DNA of 49,152 nt from an uncultured Bacteroidales bacterium. Lineage in GTDB: Bacteria; Bacteroidota; Bacteroidia; Bacteroidales; F082. Made by a program: the position numbers and the translations under genes. Below, piece after piece: positions 8,150-15,728 of the stretch. The stretch is taken from assembly GCA_937926515.1 (NCBI GenBank), contig CALAZZ010000250.1, forward strand, positions 1 to 49,152, read 5' to 3'. Within the stretch, counting starts at the first letter, position 1. The number at the start of each line of letters is the position of its first letter. The notes beneath the pieces are model-generated. The model searched no databases and had not been told where the DNA came from. It was given only the letters and a program-made list of their open reading frames with translations.

Positions 8150-9904
8150 ATGCCTAATTTTCAAGAACTTGGCTTGATTCCGGAACTTCAAGAAGCAGTG
8201 GAAGAACTCGGATTCACCGCCCCAATGCCCGTTCAGGCTGCCGTTATCCCCGCCCTAATTCAAAAGCCAAGCGACCTTGTCGGGTTGGCACAGACAGGTA
8301 CAGGCAAAACAGCTGCTTTCGGACTGCCTGTTTTACAATACATTGATCCTTCACTCAGGCAGACTCAAGCTGTTATTTTGTGTCCAACACGTGAGCTATG
8401 TATGCAGATCACACGCGACCTTGTGAGTTTTTCACAATTTATGCCAAAGATTAAAGTCGTACCCATTTACGGTGGGGCCTCCATTGAGGTTCAGATGAAG
8501 CAACTTTATGACAAGCCTCAGATTATCGTTGCCACGCCTGGCCGCATGAATGATATGTTGCGACGGAAAAAGGCAGACCTTTCATTTGTAAAATGGGCTG
8601 TTTTGGATGAGGCTGATGAGATGCTTGATATGGGGTTCCAGGAAGATGTGGATACCATATTGCAGGAAATGCCCAAAGACAAGCATACCCTACTATTTTC
8701 TGCCACCATGCCTGATCAGGTGGAGCGTATACTGAACAAGTATATGAACGACCCTGTTATTAAATCCATAGGTGAGCGCAATACCGGAACAGTAAATGTA
8801 AAACATATCTATTACCTGGTGCAGGCCCGTGACCGATATCTGGCACTGAAGCGTATCGCTGATTTTAACCCCATGATCTATGCCATAGTGTTTTGCCGTA
8901 CCCGGCGCGAAACGGCTGAGATAGCCGATTCACTGATTCGTGACGGTTACAATGCCGATGCATTACATGGCGACCTATCACAGGCCCAGCGTGATCATGT
9001 GATGAACCGTTTCCGCAGTCGTAACCTTCAAATGCTTGTAGCAACCGATGTGGCTGCACGTGGACTGGATGTGAATGACCTGACCCATGTCATCAATTAT
9101 AATTTGCCTGATGAAGCTGAGACTTATATTCATCGCAGTGGACGAACCGGAAGGGCAGATAAAAGTGGTACCTGTATCAGTATAGTAAATCTAAAGGAAA
9201 AAGGAAAGATCAAGCAGATATCAAAGATGGTTGGACAAACCTTTGCAAAGGCTAAAATTCCTACCGGGGTTCAGGTTTGTGAGAAACAACTTTTTCATCA
9301 TATCGACAGTATGGAACGTGTTGACCTAAAGAATGATGAAATAGAATCTTTCTTACCTGTTATATATCGTAAGCTGGAGTGGATGGATCGTGAGGAGATC
9401 ATCAAGCGTTTTGTTTCATTGGAGTTTAACCGATTTCTTGATTATTACCGGGATGCTCAGGATTTGAATGTTGATGAAAGCCGAAGTTTCGACAAGGCAG
9501 AACAAGGATATAAAGAAGGCAGGTCCAAAACAGATCGGACAAACCGTAAAGGTGTACGAAAACGCACGGGTGGCAATGAAGAAGGATTTAGCCGTTTGTT
9601 TTTCAGTGTTGGCCGAAAGGATAAAATGGCACCGCAGAATCTCATCGGGTTGGTGAATGAGGTAACCCGTTCACGCGATGTAAAGATCGGTCGTATTGAT
9701 ATTATGGATAATTATTCTTTCCTGGATATTGACAGTAATTCAGTTGACCTGGTGCTCTCAGCTTTCGGTAATAAACGGCTTAACAAAATCGGGATACGGG
9801 TTGAAGCTGCCGGACCACGTACCGAACCTTCATATAAAGGGAAGAAAAAGTATGATAAGGCAAGGAAGAATGATAAATCAAAGCGAAAAAAACGACAACA
9901 ATAA
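8150..9904 (+). CDS. DEAD-box RNA helicase with DbpA-type RNA-binding domain
   Basis: This 584-residue ATP-dependent RNA helicase probably acts in ribosome assembly, RNA decay or cold adaptation. Motif I AQTGTGKT is at 47-54, PTREL near 79-83, DEAD at 153-156, SAT at 184-186, and motif VI HRSGRTGR at 328-335. A linker with an acidic/aromatic helical segment follows, then a DbpA/CsdA-type RNA-recognition fold (about residues 495-560, including VGRKDKM and IGRIDIMDNYSFLDI), then a basic tail (KGKKKYDKARKNDKSKRKKR). The start at 8150 fits the Q-motif spacing. The frame is open 33 codons further upstream from a TTG, but the promoter lies inside that stretch. The lysine-rich tail is typical of the Bacteroidota homologues. 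Confidence 0.93.
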   Translation: MPNFQELGLIPELQEAVEELGFTAPMPVQAAVIPALIQKPSDLVGLAQTGTGKTAAFGLPVLQYIDPSLRQTQAVILCPTRELCMQITRDLVSFSQFMPKIKVVPIYGGASIEVQMKQLYDKPQIIVATPGRMNDMLRRKKADLSFVKWAVLDEADEMLDMGFQEDVDTILQEMPKDKHTLLFSATMPDQVERILNKYMNDPVIKSIGERNTGTVNVKHIYYLVQARDRYLALKRIADFNPMIYAIVFCRTRRETAEIADSLIRDGYNADALHGDLSQAQRDHVMNRFRSRNLQMLVATDVAARGLDVNDLTHVINYNLPDEAETYIHRSGRTGRADKSGTCISIVNLKEKGKIKQISKMVGQTFAKAKIPTGVQVCEKQLFHHIDSMERVDLKNDEIESFLPVIYRKLEWMDREEIIKRFVSLEFNRFLDYYRDAQDLNVDESRSFDKAEQGYKEGRSKTDRTNRKGVRKRTGGNEEGFSRLFFSVGRKDKMAPQNLIGLVNEVTRSRDVKIGRIDIMDNYSFLDIDSNSVDLVLSAFGNKRLNKIGIRVEAAGPRTEPSYKGKKKYDKARKNDKSKRKKRQQ

Positions 9905-9930
9905 ATTTTATTGGTTAACCGATACTCAAA

Positions 9931-10527
9931 TCATTTTGTTGCGATCATTCTTACCAATTTAGCATAGCCATTGTGTAATATTCCCTCACTTAGCTTATGG
10001 GAAAAATTCTCCAAATATTTGATCCTAAGCGTTTCAAAGTCCTTTGCAATTATATCTGTTGAATAAAGCAATTCAACATTTTTCGGGCCACCCGAGTTGT
10101 GTTTTATTTGCTCTTTATTGAAGGCTTCCAATATCAGGATACCCCCGGGCTTAAGTGCATTTGCTAACATGGGGTGTACTTTTTGTCGCAGAACAGGATC
10201 CATGTGTATGTATATGAGTGCGATGGCATCGTAGCTGCCTGGCTTGGCAATATAATCCTTCAAGTCTGAAATTATGTACTCAGAAAGCTGTACATTTGAT
10301 TGGATTGCCAGCTTCAATGCCTTATTGCGTCCTGCTTCGCTATAGTCAACAGCCGTCACATCCCATCCATTTTGTGCTGCCCACACTGCATTTCGTCCTT
10401 CCCCTTCGCCTGGCAGTAGAAGCTTGCCTGGCTTCAGATTGGCGAGTGTTTCTGCAAAGAATTCATTTGGTCGAATACCATAGATGTATTCATCAGCTGT
10501 GAAGCGCTTGTTCCAATGATCTTTCAT
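9931..10527 (-). CDS. Class I SAM-dependent methyltransferase (TehB-like)
   Basis: This 198-residue protein has a Rossmann-type methyltransferase fold. The SAM-binding motif I reads LLLPGEGEGRNAVWAA, followed by WDVTAVDYS, which ends in the acidic residue after strand 2. YDAIALIYIHM matches motif IV, and LKPGGILILEAF matches the post-motif IV strand. This pattern is that of the TehB/thiopurine-type small-molecule methyltransferases. The start at 10527 (MKDHWNKRFTADEYIYG) is where family members normally begin; the frame is open 14 codons further. It follows the small gene at 10586-10978 by 58 bases on the same strand. The substrate is not determinable, and TehB itself detoxifies tellurite or selenite. 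Confidence 0.85.
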   Translation of the reverse strand: MKDHWNKRFTADEYIYGIRPNEFFAETLANLKPGKLLLPGEGEGRNAVWAAQNGWDVTAVDYSEAGRNKALKLAIQSNVQLSEYIISDLKDYIAKPGSYDAIALIYIHMDPVLRQKVHPMLANALKPGGILILEAFNKEQIKHNSGGPKNVELLYSTDIIAKDFETLRIKYLENFSHKLSEGILHNGYAKLVRMIATK

Positions 10528-10585
10528 AATAGTGGTAAAAGGAAATTCGGGGATTTCAGTTGTAGACAATCAAAACTGCATAAGA

Positions 10586-10978
10586 TCAGGATTTATTCAG
10601 TTTGGCCCGCTCATCCAGCAATCTGTCGATGTCTTCTTCGCTGAGGTTGGGATTGCGCAACATTTCATCAATACGTTCCACATCAAGCTGCATGTTTTGT
10701 TGCTCAGGTGTTTTGGTTTCAGGTGCTTCTTCACCCAGTTGCTCGCGCAATTGCTTTACGAACATCGCAAGCATCTGCCGCATGGGTTCATTCATCTGTC
10801 CCATCATTTCAACAGACAGCTGATCTTTCATTGACTCATAATTCTCCAAAAACAATTTCAATTGCTCGTATTGAAACTTGTTCACACCCGGCATTTCTTC
10901 AATGGGATGCTCATCAATCAGCTTTTTGAACAACCTGAACAATTCCTCGATATTCTGTTTTAAATCATCGTTTTCCAT
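10586..10978 (-). CDS. Small acidic helical protein of unknown function
   Basis: This protein of about 130 residues is rich in Glu, Gln, Met and Leu, has no signal peptide or membrane segment, and is predicted by eye to be almost wholly helical. A central stretch, MMGQMNEPMRQMLAMFVKQL, is unusually methionine-rich. The C terminus repeats a short pattern (NLSEEDIDRLLDERAKL). I do not recognise the family. The ATG at 10978 (MENDDLKQN) is preferred over one three codons upstream because a -7 box lies at 10985-10992. It precedes a methyltransferase on the same strand and may be co-transcribed with it. Confidence 0.7.
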   Translation of the reverse strand: MENDDLKQNIEELFRLFKKLIDEHPIEEMPGVNKFQYEQLKLFLENYESMKDQLSVEMMGQMNEPMRQMLAMFVKQLREQLGEEAPETKTPEQQNMQLDVERIDEMLRNPNLSEEDIDRLLDERAKLNKS

Positions 10979-11442
10979 AAAAAACAAAATTATATAAATT
11001 TAACGAATTAACTGTTTAATAAGTTACTGCCAGGGTTCATTTTTAGTCTTATTAACATTTCATAGAGACATCCAAAAAATAGAGGTATTTGTATTGTAAG
11101 TGGTTTGTATGATGATGATAAAGCCGCTTTTCATGCATAATGTATTTTCTGGGATGGATCATAATTCAACCATAAGGGAATTGAAGTTGACCTCTTCGAT
11201 GATGTGATATAGCTTTACTTGATCTTTTGTTTGGGTGCAACTTTAAGCACAGACTTTTGATCTCACATAAGTTAATCTTTTGTAGATTTGTCGTTAAGTT
11301 TATGTTAACTATAGATTATTCTGTTACATGAAATTTAAGCTCTGAATAAACCATAATCTGCAAAGTCGTTTCTGTAGATCGTTATAACTTATAATAAATT
11401 TATAATGAGTGATTTAAGAGACGGTTTTTTTGATGGATTGAG
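10979..11442. other. Intergenic region upstream of the HlyD/VTC/DUF4956 module
   Basis: This stretch of about 460 bases is AT-rich and has no credible gene. It holds the start region of the minus-strand small gene at its left end. A TAGATTTG box at 11283-11290 (exact TAnnTTTG) lies about 150 bases before the ATG at 11443. A TTTTG at 11255-11259 is 23 bases from it, wider than usual. If that is the promoter, the module has a long leader. I saw no strong hairpin or riboswitch signature. Confidence 0.4.
10985..10992 (-). promoter_or_regulatory. Candidate -7 box for the small acidic protein gene
   Basis: On the minus strand this reads TAATTTTG, an exact TAnnTTTG match. It lies only six bases upstream of the chosen ATG, so the transcript would be nearly leaderless, or the box is a chance match in AT-rich sequence. 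Confidence 0.3.
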
Positions 11443-12522
11443 ATGAAGAAATTATTTACCGGCACTCTTCTCATTGCAGGAATCGTGATAATCCTGTTTC
11501 TGCTGATTCATTTCATACGCATACCTTATTATATTCATTCACGTGGTATTATCATGCCGGGAAAAGAATGGGTGTTAAAAAAGGATAGTAAAGGTACATT
11601 GGTTTCGATATTTAAAGACAATTTGATCAATTCCACCACTCAATTCACTGTTACCGAGTTTCAAAGAGGTGATTTGGCGCAGTTTCAGCTTAAAAACGGC
11701 TTATTCAATTCGAGTAGAATAGCTTATGGTGATACCATCGGCATGATCAGTTCTACGGAAGAAGATAGAAGGTATATAGAGCTTGTGGCCGAATTGCAAG
11801 TTCAGCAGAGTTTACTCAAGGTATATACTTCGGGTGAAAAGCCTGAAAATGTGCGGATGGCTTATGAAAATATGATCAGAGCCGAACATGAATACAGCAC
11901 CCAAAAGCAATTGACAGAAAGACAAGAGGTATTGTTTAATGAGGAATATATCCCTGCCGAAACATATGAACTATCTTATAACGATCTGGTTGTGAAAAGG
12001 CAAAACATGAATGTTGCCAAGGCCAATTATGAATCACTGATAACCGGAGCCAAGCAGGAAGAAATTGATTATATTAATGCGTCTATTCATGCCCTCGAAC
12101 TGCAGATTGAACAGGCCGAAAAACGGCTGGCCTCCTTTTGTGTCACTTCTCCCATTGATGGGCAGATTGTTGGGCGTCGAACCATGATCAATGGTGAGGA
12201 TATTGTGCTGGCTGTTGCGGACCGGTCGCAACTGCTGGTGGTGTTGCCCGTGGCGATCTATCAATTGCCATTTGTTGAAAGTGGCCACGATCTTGTACTC
12301 AAATCAAACACATATGGGTTAAGTTACAAGGCACGGATTGTTGGGATCGATAATTCTGTACAATTGGTGGATCAGCGTCAGAATGTATTTATCACTGCTG
12401 CCTTGGATGGAGGAAACGAAGACTTATTGTCGGGGATGATACTGGATGCAACGATCAGTGCCGGCTGGATCACCATTCCTGAGTACGTCAGGCGAATGTT
12501 TAGAATTGTTTATGCAAATTGA
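11443..12522 (+). CDS. HlyD-like membrane-anchored periplasmic protein
   Basis: This 359-residue protein has one N-terminal transmembrane helix (about residues 5-27, LFTGTLLIAGIVIILFLLIH), a first half-lipoyl region (HSRGIIMPGKEWVLKKDSKG), a long helical coiled-coil hairpin (about 105-225, rich in Glu/Gln/Leu), then the second lipoyl half (TSPIDGQIVGRRTMINGEDI) and a beta-barrel region. This is the membrane-fusion-protein fold, but no ABC, MFS or RND pump or TolC gene is adjacent. Instead the next two genes, 8 and 17 bases away, encode a VTC-type polyphosphate polymerase and a DUF4956 membrane protein. That makes an ordinary drug-efflux role less likely, and a role in handling a polymer or assembling an envelope complex is an inference. 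Confidence 0.82.
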   Translation: MKKLFTGTLLIAGIVIILFLLIHFIRIPYYIHSRGIIMPGKEWVLKKDSKGTLVSIFKDNLINSTTQFTVTEFQRGDLAQFQLKNGLFNSSRIAYGDTIGMISSTEEDRRYIELVAELQVQQSLLKVYTSGEKPENVRMAYENMIRAEHEYSTQKQLTERQEVLFNEEYIPAETYELSYNDLVVKRQNMNVAKANYESLITGAKQEEIDYINASIHALELQIEQAEKRLASFCVTSPIDGQIVGRRTMINGEDIVLAVADRSQLLVVLPVAIYQLPFVESGHDLVLKSNTYGLSYKARIVGIDNSVQLVDQRQNVFITAALDGGNEDLLSGMILDATISAGWITIPEYVRRMFRIVYAN

Positions 12523-12530
12523 GAACGAAT

Positions 12531-13274
12531 ATGCTAAGGTTTGAACGTAAATACTTGGTCCCAAATGATTTAATGGATAAAATCAGATCCAGGCTAATCC
12601 CATTTGTAGATCATGATATGAATACGCTTAATACCGGCAACGGGATAAGGCAATATACGGTGCGAAGCATTTATTTTGACAACAGGAACCTTGACTTTTA
12701 TGACGAAAAAAGGGAAGGATTACTACTGCGAAGAAAGTTTCGGATCAGGGGTTATAACTCATTTGAACCCGGTAAGCGGGTGGTTTTCGAAATAAAAAGA
12801 AAAATTGAAAACAGGATCAAAAAACACAGAAGTCATTTTCGATATGAGCATGTTGATGATGTGTTGCAAACAGGGTGTATAGATGACTTTATTTTGAACT
12901 CTAACCACAGTAGGACTCAGGTAGATGATGCCCGGCGGTTTTTATTTCACATTAAGAAAGACCAGTTGTTTCCCAGTGTGCTGGTAGTTTATGAACGTGA
13001 AGCTTGGCATGGTAAATTTGATCCGGGTGTTCGAATAACTTTTGATAAAAACATTAGGAGCATCCACTACCCTGAAATTGATGCACTTTTTGACCAGGGT
13101 AATTTTAGTCATTTGTTTGATCAGCATTTCATACTGGAAATCAAGTATTATTCGCAACAGATGCCGGTTTGGGCAAGATCATTGGTGCAGGAATTCAGAC
13201 TTCGGCACGATGCCCTCTCAAAATATACATTGGGTTTCGATGCCAGTGCGAAACGCAAAATTGTTACCTATTAA
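12531..13274 (+). CDS. VTC-domain polyphosphate polymerase
   Basis: This 247-residue protein is composed almost entirely of a VTC (CYTH-like tunnel) domain. Typical basic and acidic strand motifs are present: RFERKYLV at the N terminus, VRSIYFDN, RRKFRIRGY, VVFEIKRK, and near the end HFILEIKYY. In yeast Vtc4 the corresponding residues line a tunnel that polymerises ATP gamma-phosphate into polyphosphate with metal ions. The ATG at 12531 is chosen; a TTG 12 bases earlier would overlap the previous gene. No SPX or membrane domain is present, so the membrane partner is probably the DUF4956 protein encoded 17 bases downstream. Confidence 0.86.
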   Translation: MLRFERKYLVPNDLMDKIRSRLIPFVDHDMNTLNTGNGIRQYTVRSIYFDNRNLDFYDEKREGLLLRRKFRIRGYNSFEPGKRVVFEIKRKIENRIKKHRSHFRYEHVDDVLQTGCIDDFILNSNHSRTQVDDARRFLFHIKKDQLFPSVLVVYEREAWHGKFDPGVRITFDKNIRSIHYPEIDALFDQGNFSHLFDQHFILEIKYYSQQMPVWARSLVQEFRLRHDALSKYTLGFDASAKRKIVTY

Positions 13275-13291
13275 ACACATGAGTAGAAACT

Positions 13292-13966
13292 ATGGTTGAT
13301 GATTTTCAAAATATATTTGTTTTCAGCATCTCAGCTGTTGAGGTCATAGCCAATGTGTTGGTGGCTCTTATTTGTGGAATTATCATAGCATTGCTTTATA
13401 AGTATACTTACAAAGGACTTAATTACTCAGCCTCATTTACCATTTCGCTCATTCTACTCACCATGATCACCGCTATCGTCATCATGGTTATCGGAAATAA
13501 CCTTGCCCGTGCTTTTGGCATGGTGGGTGCCATGTCCATCATACGTTTTCGTACGGCAGTAAAAGACGCCTCTGACATTATGTTCATTTTCTTTGCATTG
13601 TCAATAGGGTTGGCTGCCGGTGTTAAACTCTATTCGATTGCATTTTCCGGGACTTTAATTGTTGGAGGGGTGTATTTGATACTGAGTAAGTTTAGCTTTG
13701 CCTTGCCTCAAAGCAGGGAATTTTTATTGCAAATCACTGCTTTGTCCAGCCATTTGCCGGACAATCCTTTTGTGGATATATTTAGTAATTATTGTCGAAA
13801 ATACAAACTGGTGAATGTCAAAACCCTCGGTGAAATGGATAATGAAGTGATGGAATTTTCCTATTATATCAACCTCAAAAGTGAATCTAAAGGAAAAAAC
13901 CTGGTGGGCGACATCAAAAGCCTGCCAGGCATCAAAACCGTTAACTTGTTTTTTGATGAGGATTGA
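13292..13966 (+). CDS. DUF4956 membrane protein
   Basis: This 224-residue protein has about four transmembrane helices in its first 135 residues (VEVIANVLVALICGIIIALLY, FTISLILLTMITAIVIMVIG, the IMFIFFALSIGLAAG region, and a helix near 120) and a soluble C-terminal alpha/beta domain of about 85 residues. The motif GMVGAMSIIRFRTAVKD between helices is the conserved DUF4956 signature. DUF4956 proteins are often encoded beside VTC-domain polymerases. The family has no established biochemical role; a membrane anchor or polyphosphate translocation partner is an inference. It is the last gene of the module and converges with a minus-strand gene at 14017. Confidence 0.87.
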   Translation: MVDDFQNIFVFSISAVEVIANVLVALICGIIIALLYKYTYKGLNYSASFTISLILLTMITAIVIMVIGNNLARAFGMVGAMSIIRFRTAVKDASDIMFIFFALSIGLAAGVKLYSIAFSGTLIVGGVYLILSKFSFALPQSREFLLQITALSSHLPDNPFVDIFSNYCRKYKLVNVKTLGEMDNEVMEFSYYINLKSESKGKNLVGDIKSLPGIKTVNLFFDED

Positions 13967-14016
13967 CCATTCGGGATGTTGAACTCCGGAAAACAGTACA
14001 AAGCTGTCAATGGCGA

Positions 14017-14784
14017 TTACAGGTTCAACAGTTCAAGTTCATGATCAAGATAACTGCTCAGGTCTTTACGCGTAAAATTTAGTAATCTTTTGCTGAAATG
14101 CAGTGTACAAGCCGGAACAGAAAGGAATTTGATGGTTTGTTCAATACAAGCTTCTTCAAACTGATGTTCTTCCAGAATTTGATTTACCAGTCCCAGCTGC
14201 AAGGCCTCAGCAGCCATGATTGGTGTTTCACGGAGCAATAACTCCATGGCTTTGCTGTGATGCAAAAATTTGGTAAGGAAATAGGGTAGTGCTCCTGCCG
14301 GGTGCAAGCCGTATTTTTGGTGTGTCATCAGGAAGGAAAACTTACGTGAACCAAACCTGAAATCAGCAGCCATGCTGCTACCACAAAACGGACTGACAAC
14401 TTCTCCCCTGAGCCCAACAACAAACAATTTCTTAAAGTCTATTATTCTTTTTATCAGCCGGTTAAGAACTTGATTCATCAGAAATAATTGACGCTGGTTT
14501 TTGATAACAGGACTGGGTTGGTCATATGAGTCTGGCTCCAATATACTTGATATAAAGGCATTATAAGGTACTTCACTTAGAACCTCATTATCATTCAACA
14601 AGAGCATGGCTTTCAGCTTTGAACTTTGATTGATTTCAGTTAAGATTCCAATGAAATTATCGCTTTCATCCAGGTTAGTGATTAATTCGTACACATTGCC
14701 TGTGATTTTAACAACGGCAAGTTGTTCTTCAATCCTGAGTTGCAACAAGGCTGAGGCGTTTTTTATCGTTTCCATATAATTCAC
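14017..14784 (-). CDS. Divergent enoyl-CoA hydratase/isomerase-family protein
   Basis: This 255-residue protein has a crotonase-like fold. The recognisable parts are LFVVGLRGEVVSPFCGSSMAADFRFG (the region that carries the oxyanion-hole glycine), then HQKYGLHPAGALPYFLTKFL, and GLVNQILEE at the family's usual position. In catalytic hydratases the segment before GLxPGxG normally supplies a glutamate (PExxxG); here it reads THQKYGLHP, so that glutamate appears to be missing. The first 90 residues are also atypical. It may be a non-hydratase member or a structural relative. METIK at 14775 is an alternative start. No fatty-acid genes are next to it. Confidence 0.66.
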   Translation of the reverse strand: MNYMETIKNASALLQLRIEEQLAVVKITGNVYELITNLDESDNFIGILTEINQSSKLKAMLLLNDNEVLSEVPYNAFISSILEPDSYDQPSPVIKNQRQLFLMNQVLNRLIKRIIDFKKLFVVGLRGEVVSPFCGSSMAADFRFGSRKFSFLMTHQKYGLHPAGALPYFLTKFLHHSKAMELLLRETPIMAAEALQLGLVNQILEEHQFEEACIEQTIKFLSVPACTLHFSKRLLNFTRKDLSSYLDHELELLNL

Positions 14785-14922
14785 CTGATTGGGTTAGTAT
14801 TCAATAAATATCCAGCTATTGCTAGCTGGCATTAAAGGTAGTAATTACATCTGATTTGGAAAAGACGAGTTCATTAAAAAAAGCACTGTCTTATTCCGAT
14901 AAAAGAACTAAAAAAAAAGACG

Positions 14923-15513
14923 CTATTTTTTAAGGAAAACGATCGGGTTTACACGGTTGAGAAATCCTTTCTTGTTGGATACTCTGAAATATCCTTCGTT
15001 TACGGTTTGCACTTCTTCAATGGTATAGAATGCTTGTGGGTTATAAGTATTTACAATACGTATGGCATCCTCCAGATCCTTTCGTTTCACGATGCTAAAG
15101 ATCATCTGTACCGGTCCTGATTTGCCTTCAGCCTGGATACTGGTAACCCCATAATTTTCTTCACGTAATTTTTGAATAAGCTCTGTGGTATCTTTCTTTG
15201 GAATTATGCGGATGACGACTGAGCCTAGAGTCATTTTTTCAACCATGATAATGCCAATATAGTTACCTGCTGCAAAACCGGCTCCATAACCAATATAACA
15301 CATGAAGTTATCCAGATGAAGCATAATCTGGCTAATGGCCAGAAGCCAAATAATGACTTCAGCAAATCCGAGTAAGGGTGCCAGGTATTTGTATCCCCTC
15401 GAAACGAAAATCAATCGAATGGTTCCGATAGATACATCCAATATGCGTGCTATGGCGATTAGCAGAGGCAGTATGACCCAGTTAAACAGTTCGGTATCCA
15501 TGAATTCATGCAT
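14923..15513 (-). CDS. DUF2179/DUF5698 membrane protein
   Basis: This 196-residue protein has three transmembrane helices in its first 95 residues (including VILPLLIAIARILDVSIGTIRL and the strand AGFAAGNYIGIIM) and a C-terminal soluble domain of about 90 residues (VIRIIPKKDTTELIQKLREE, then MIFSIVKRKDLEDAIRIV). This is the UPF0316 family layout: DUF5698 membrane part plus DUF2179 ligand-binding-like part. DUF2179 domains are found in other transporter-like proteins, and the function is unknown. The start could be the first Met or the fifth residue (MDTELF). A CAAATATA (-7 box complement) lies 60 bases upstream. Confidence 0.82.
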   Translation of the reverse strand: MHEFMDTELFNWVILPLLIAIARILDVSIGTIRLIFVSRGYKYLAPLLGFAEVIIWLLAISQIMLHLDNFMCYIGYGAGFAAGNYIGIIMVEKMTLGSVVIRIIPKKDTTELIQKLREENYGVTSIQAEGKSGPVQMIFSIVKRKDLEDAIRIVNTYNPQAFYTIEEVQTVNEGYFRVSNKKGFLNRVNPIVFLKK

Positions 15514-15572
15514 AAGATATCATGTTAATATTATTCTATTTCAATTTTTCTCAGTACCTGACGAAGTTGTTG

Positions 15573-15580
15573 CAAATATA
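15573..15580 (-). promoter_or_regulatory. Candidate -7 box for DUF2179 gene
   Basis: The minus strand reads TATATTTG, an exact TAnnTTTG match, 60 bases before the ATG at 15513. No clear TTG is present at the -33 position, so the call rests on the -7 box and its position alone. Confidence 0.35.
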
Positions 15581-15684
15581 CATTTATCGCTGCAGTTTTA
15601 AGGTTTCCAATTCCGGAATTCATATTGGTATTGGTGGAGATAGAGTAGACAATGACAAAAGAATAGGCTTTAAGCTTAAAGTCG

Positions 15685-15692
15685 TATTTTTG
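15685..15692 (+). promoter_or_regulatory. Candidate -7 box for gene at 15729
   Basis: TATTTTTG matches TAnnTTTG and lies 37 bases before the ATG at 15729, a normal leader length. A -33 TTG is not evident at the expected spacing. Confidence 0.35.
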
Positions 15693-15728
15693 TAAAAACT
15701 AAAAGACTTTGATCAGCGAATTTATTTC

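Noticed and set aside
9910..9930. GGTTAACC palindrome between helicase and methyltransferase genes
   Set aside because: Short, with no T-run; too small to call a terminator.
14021..14045. TTCAA-rich stretch resembling a tRNA T-loop
   Set aside because: No acceptor or anticodon stems can be formed around it, and it lies at the end of a coding gene.
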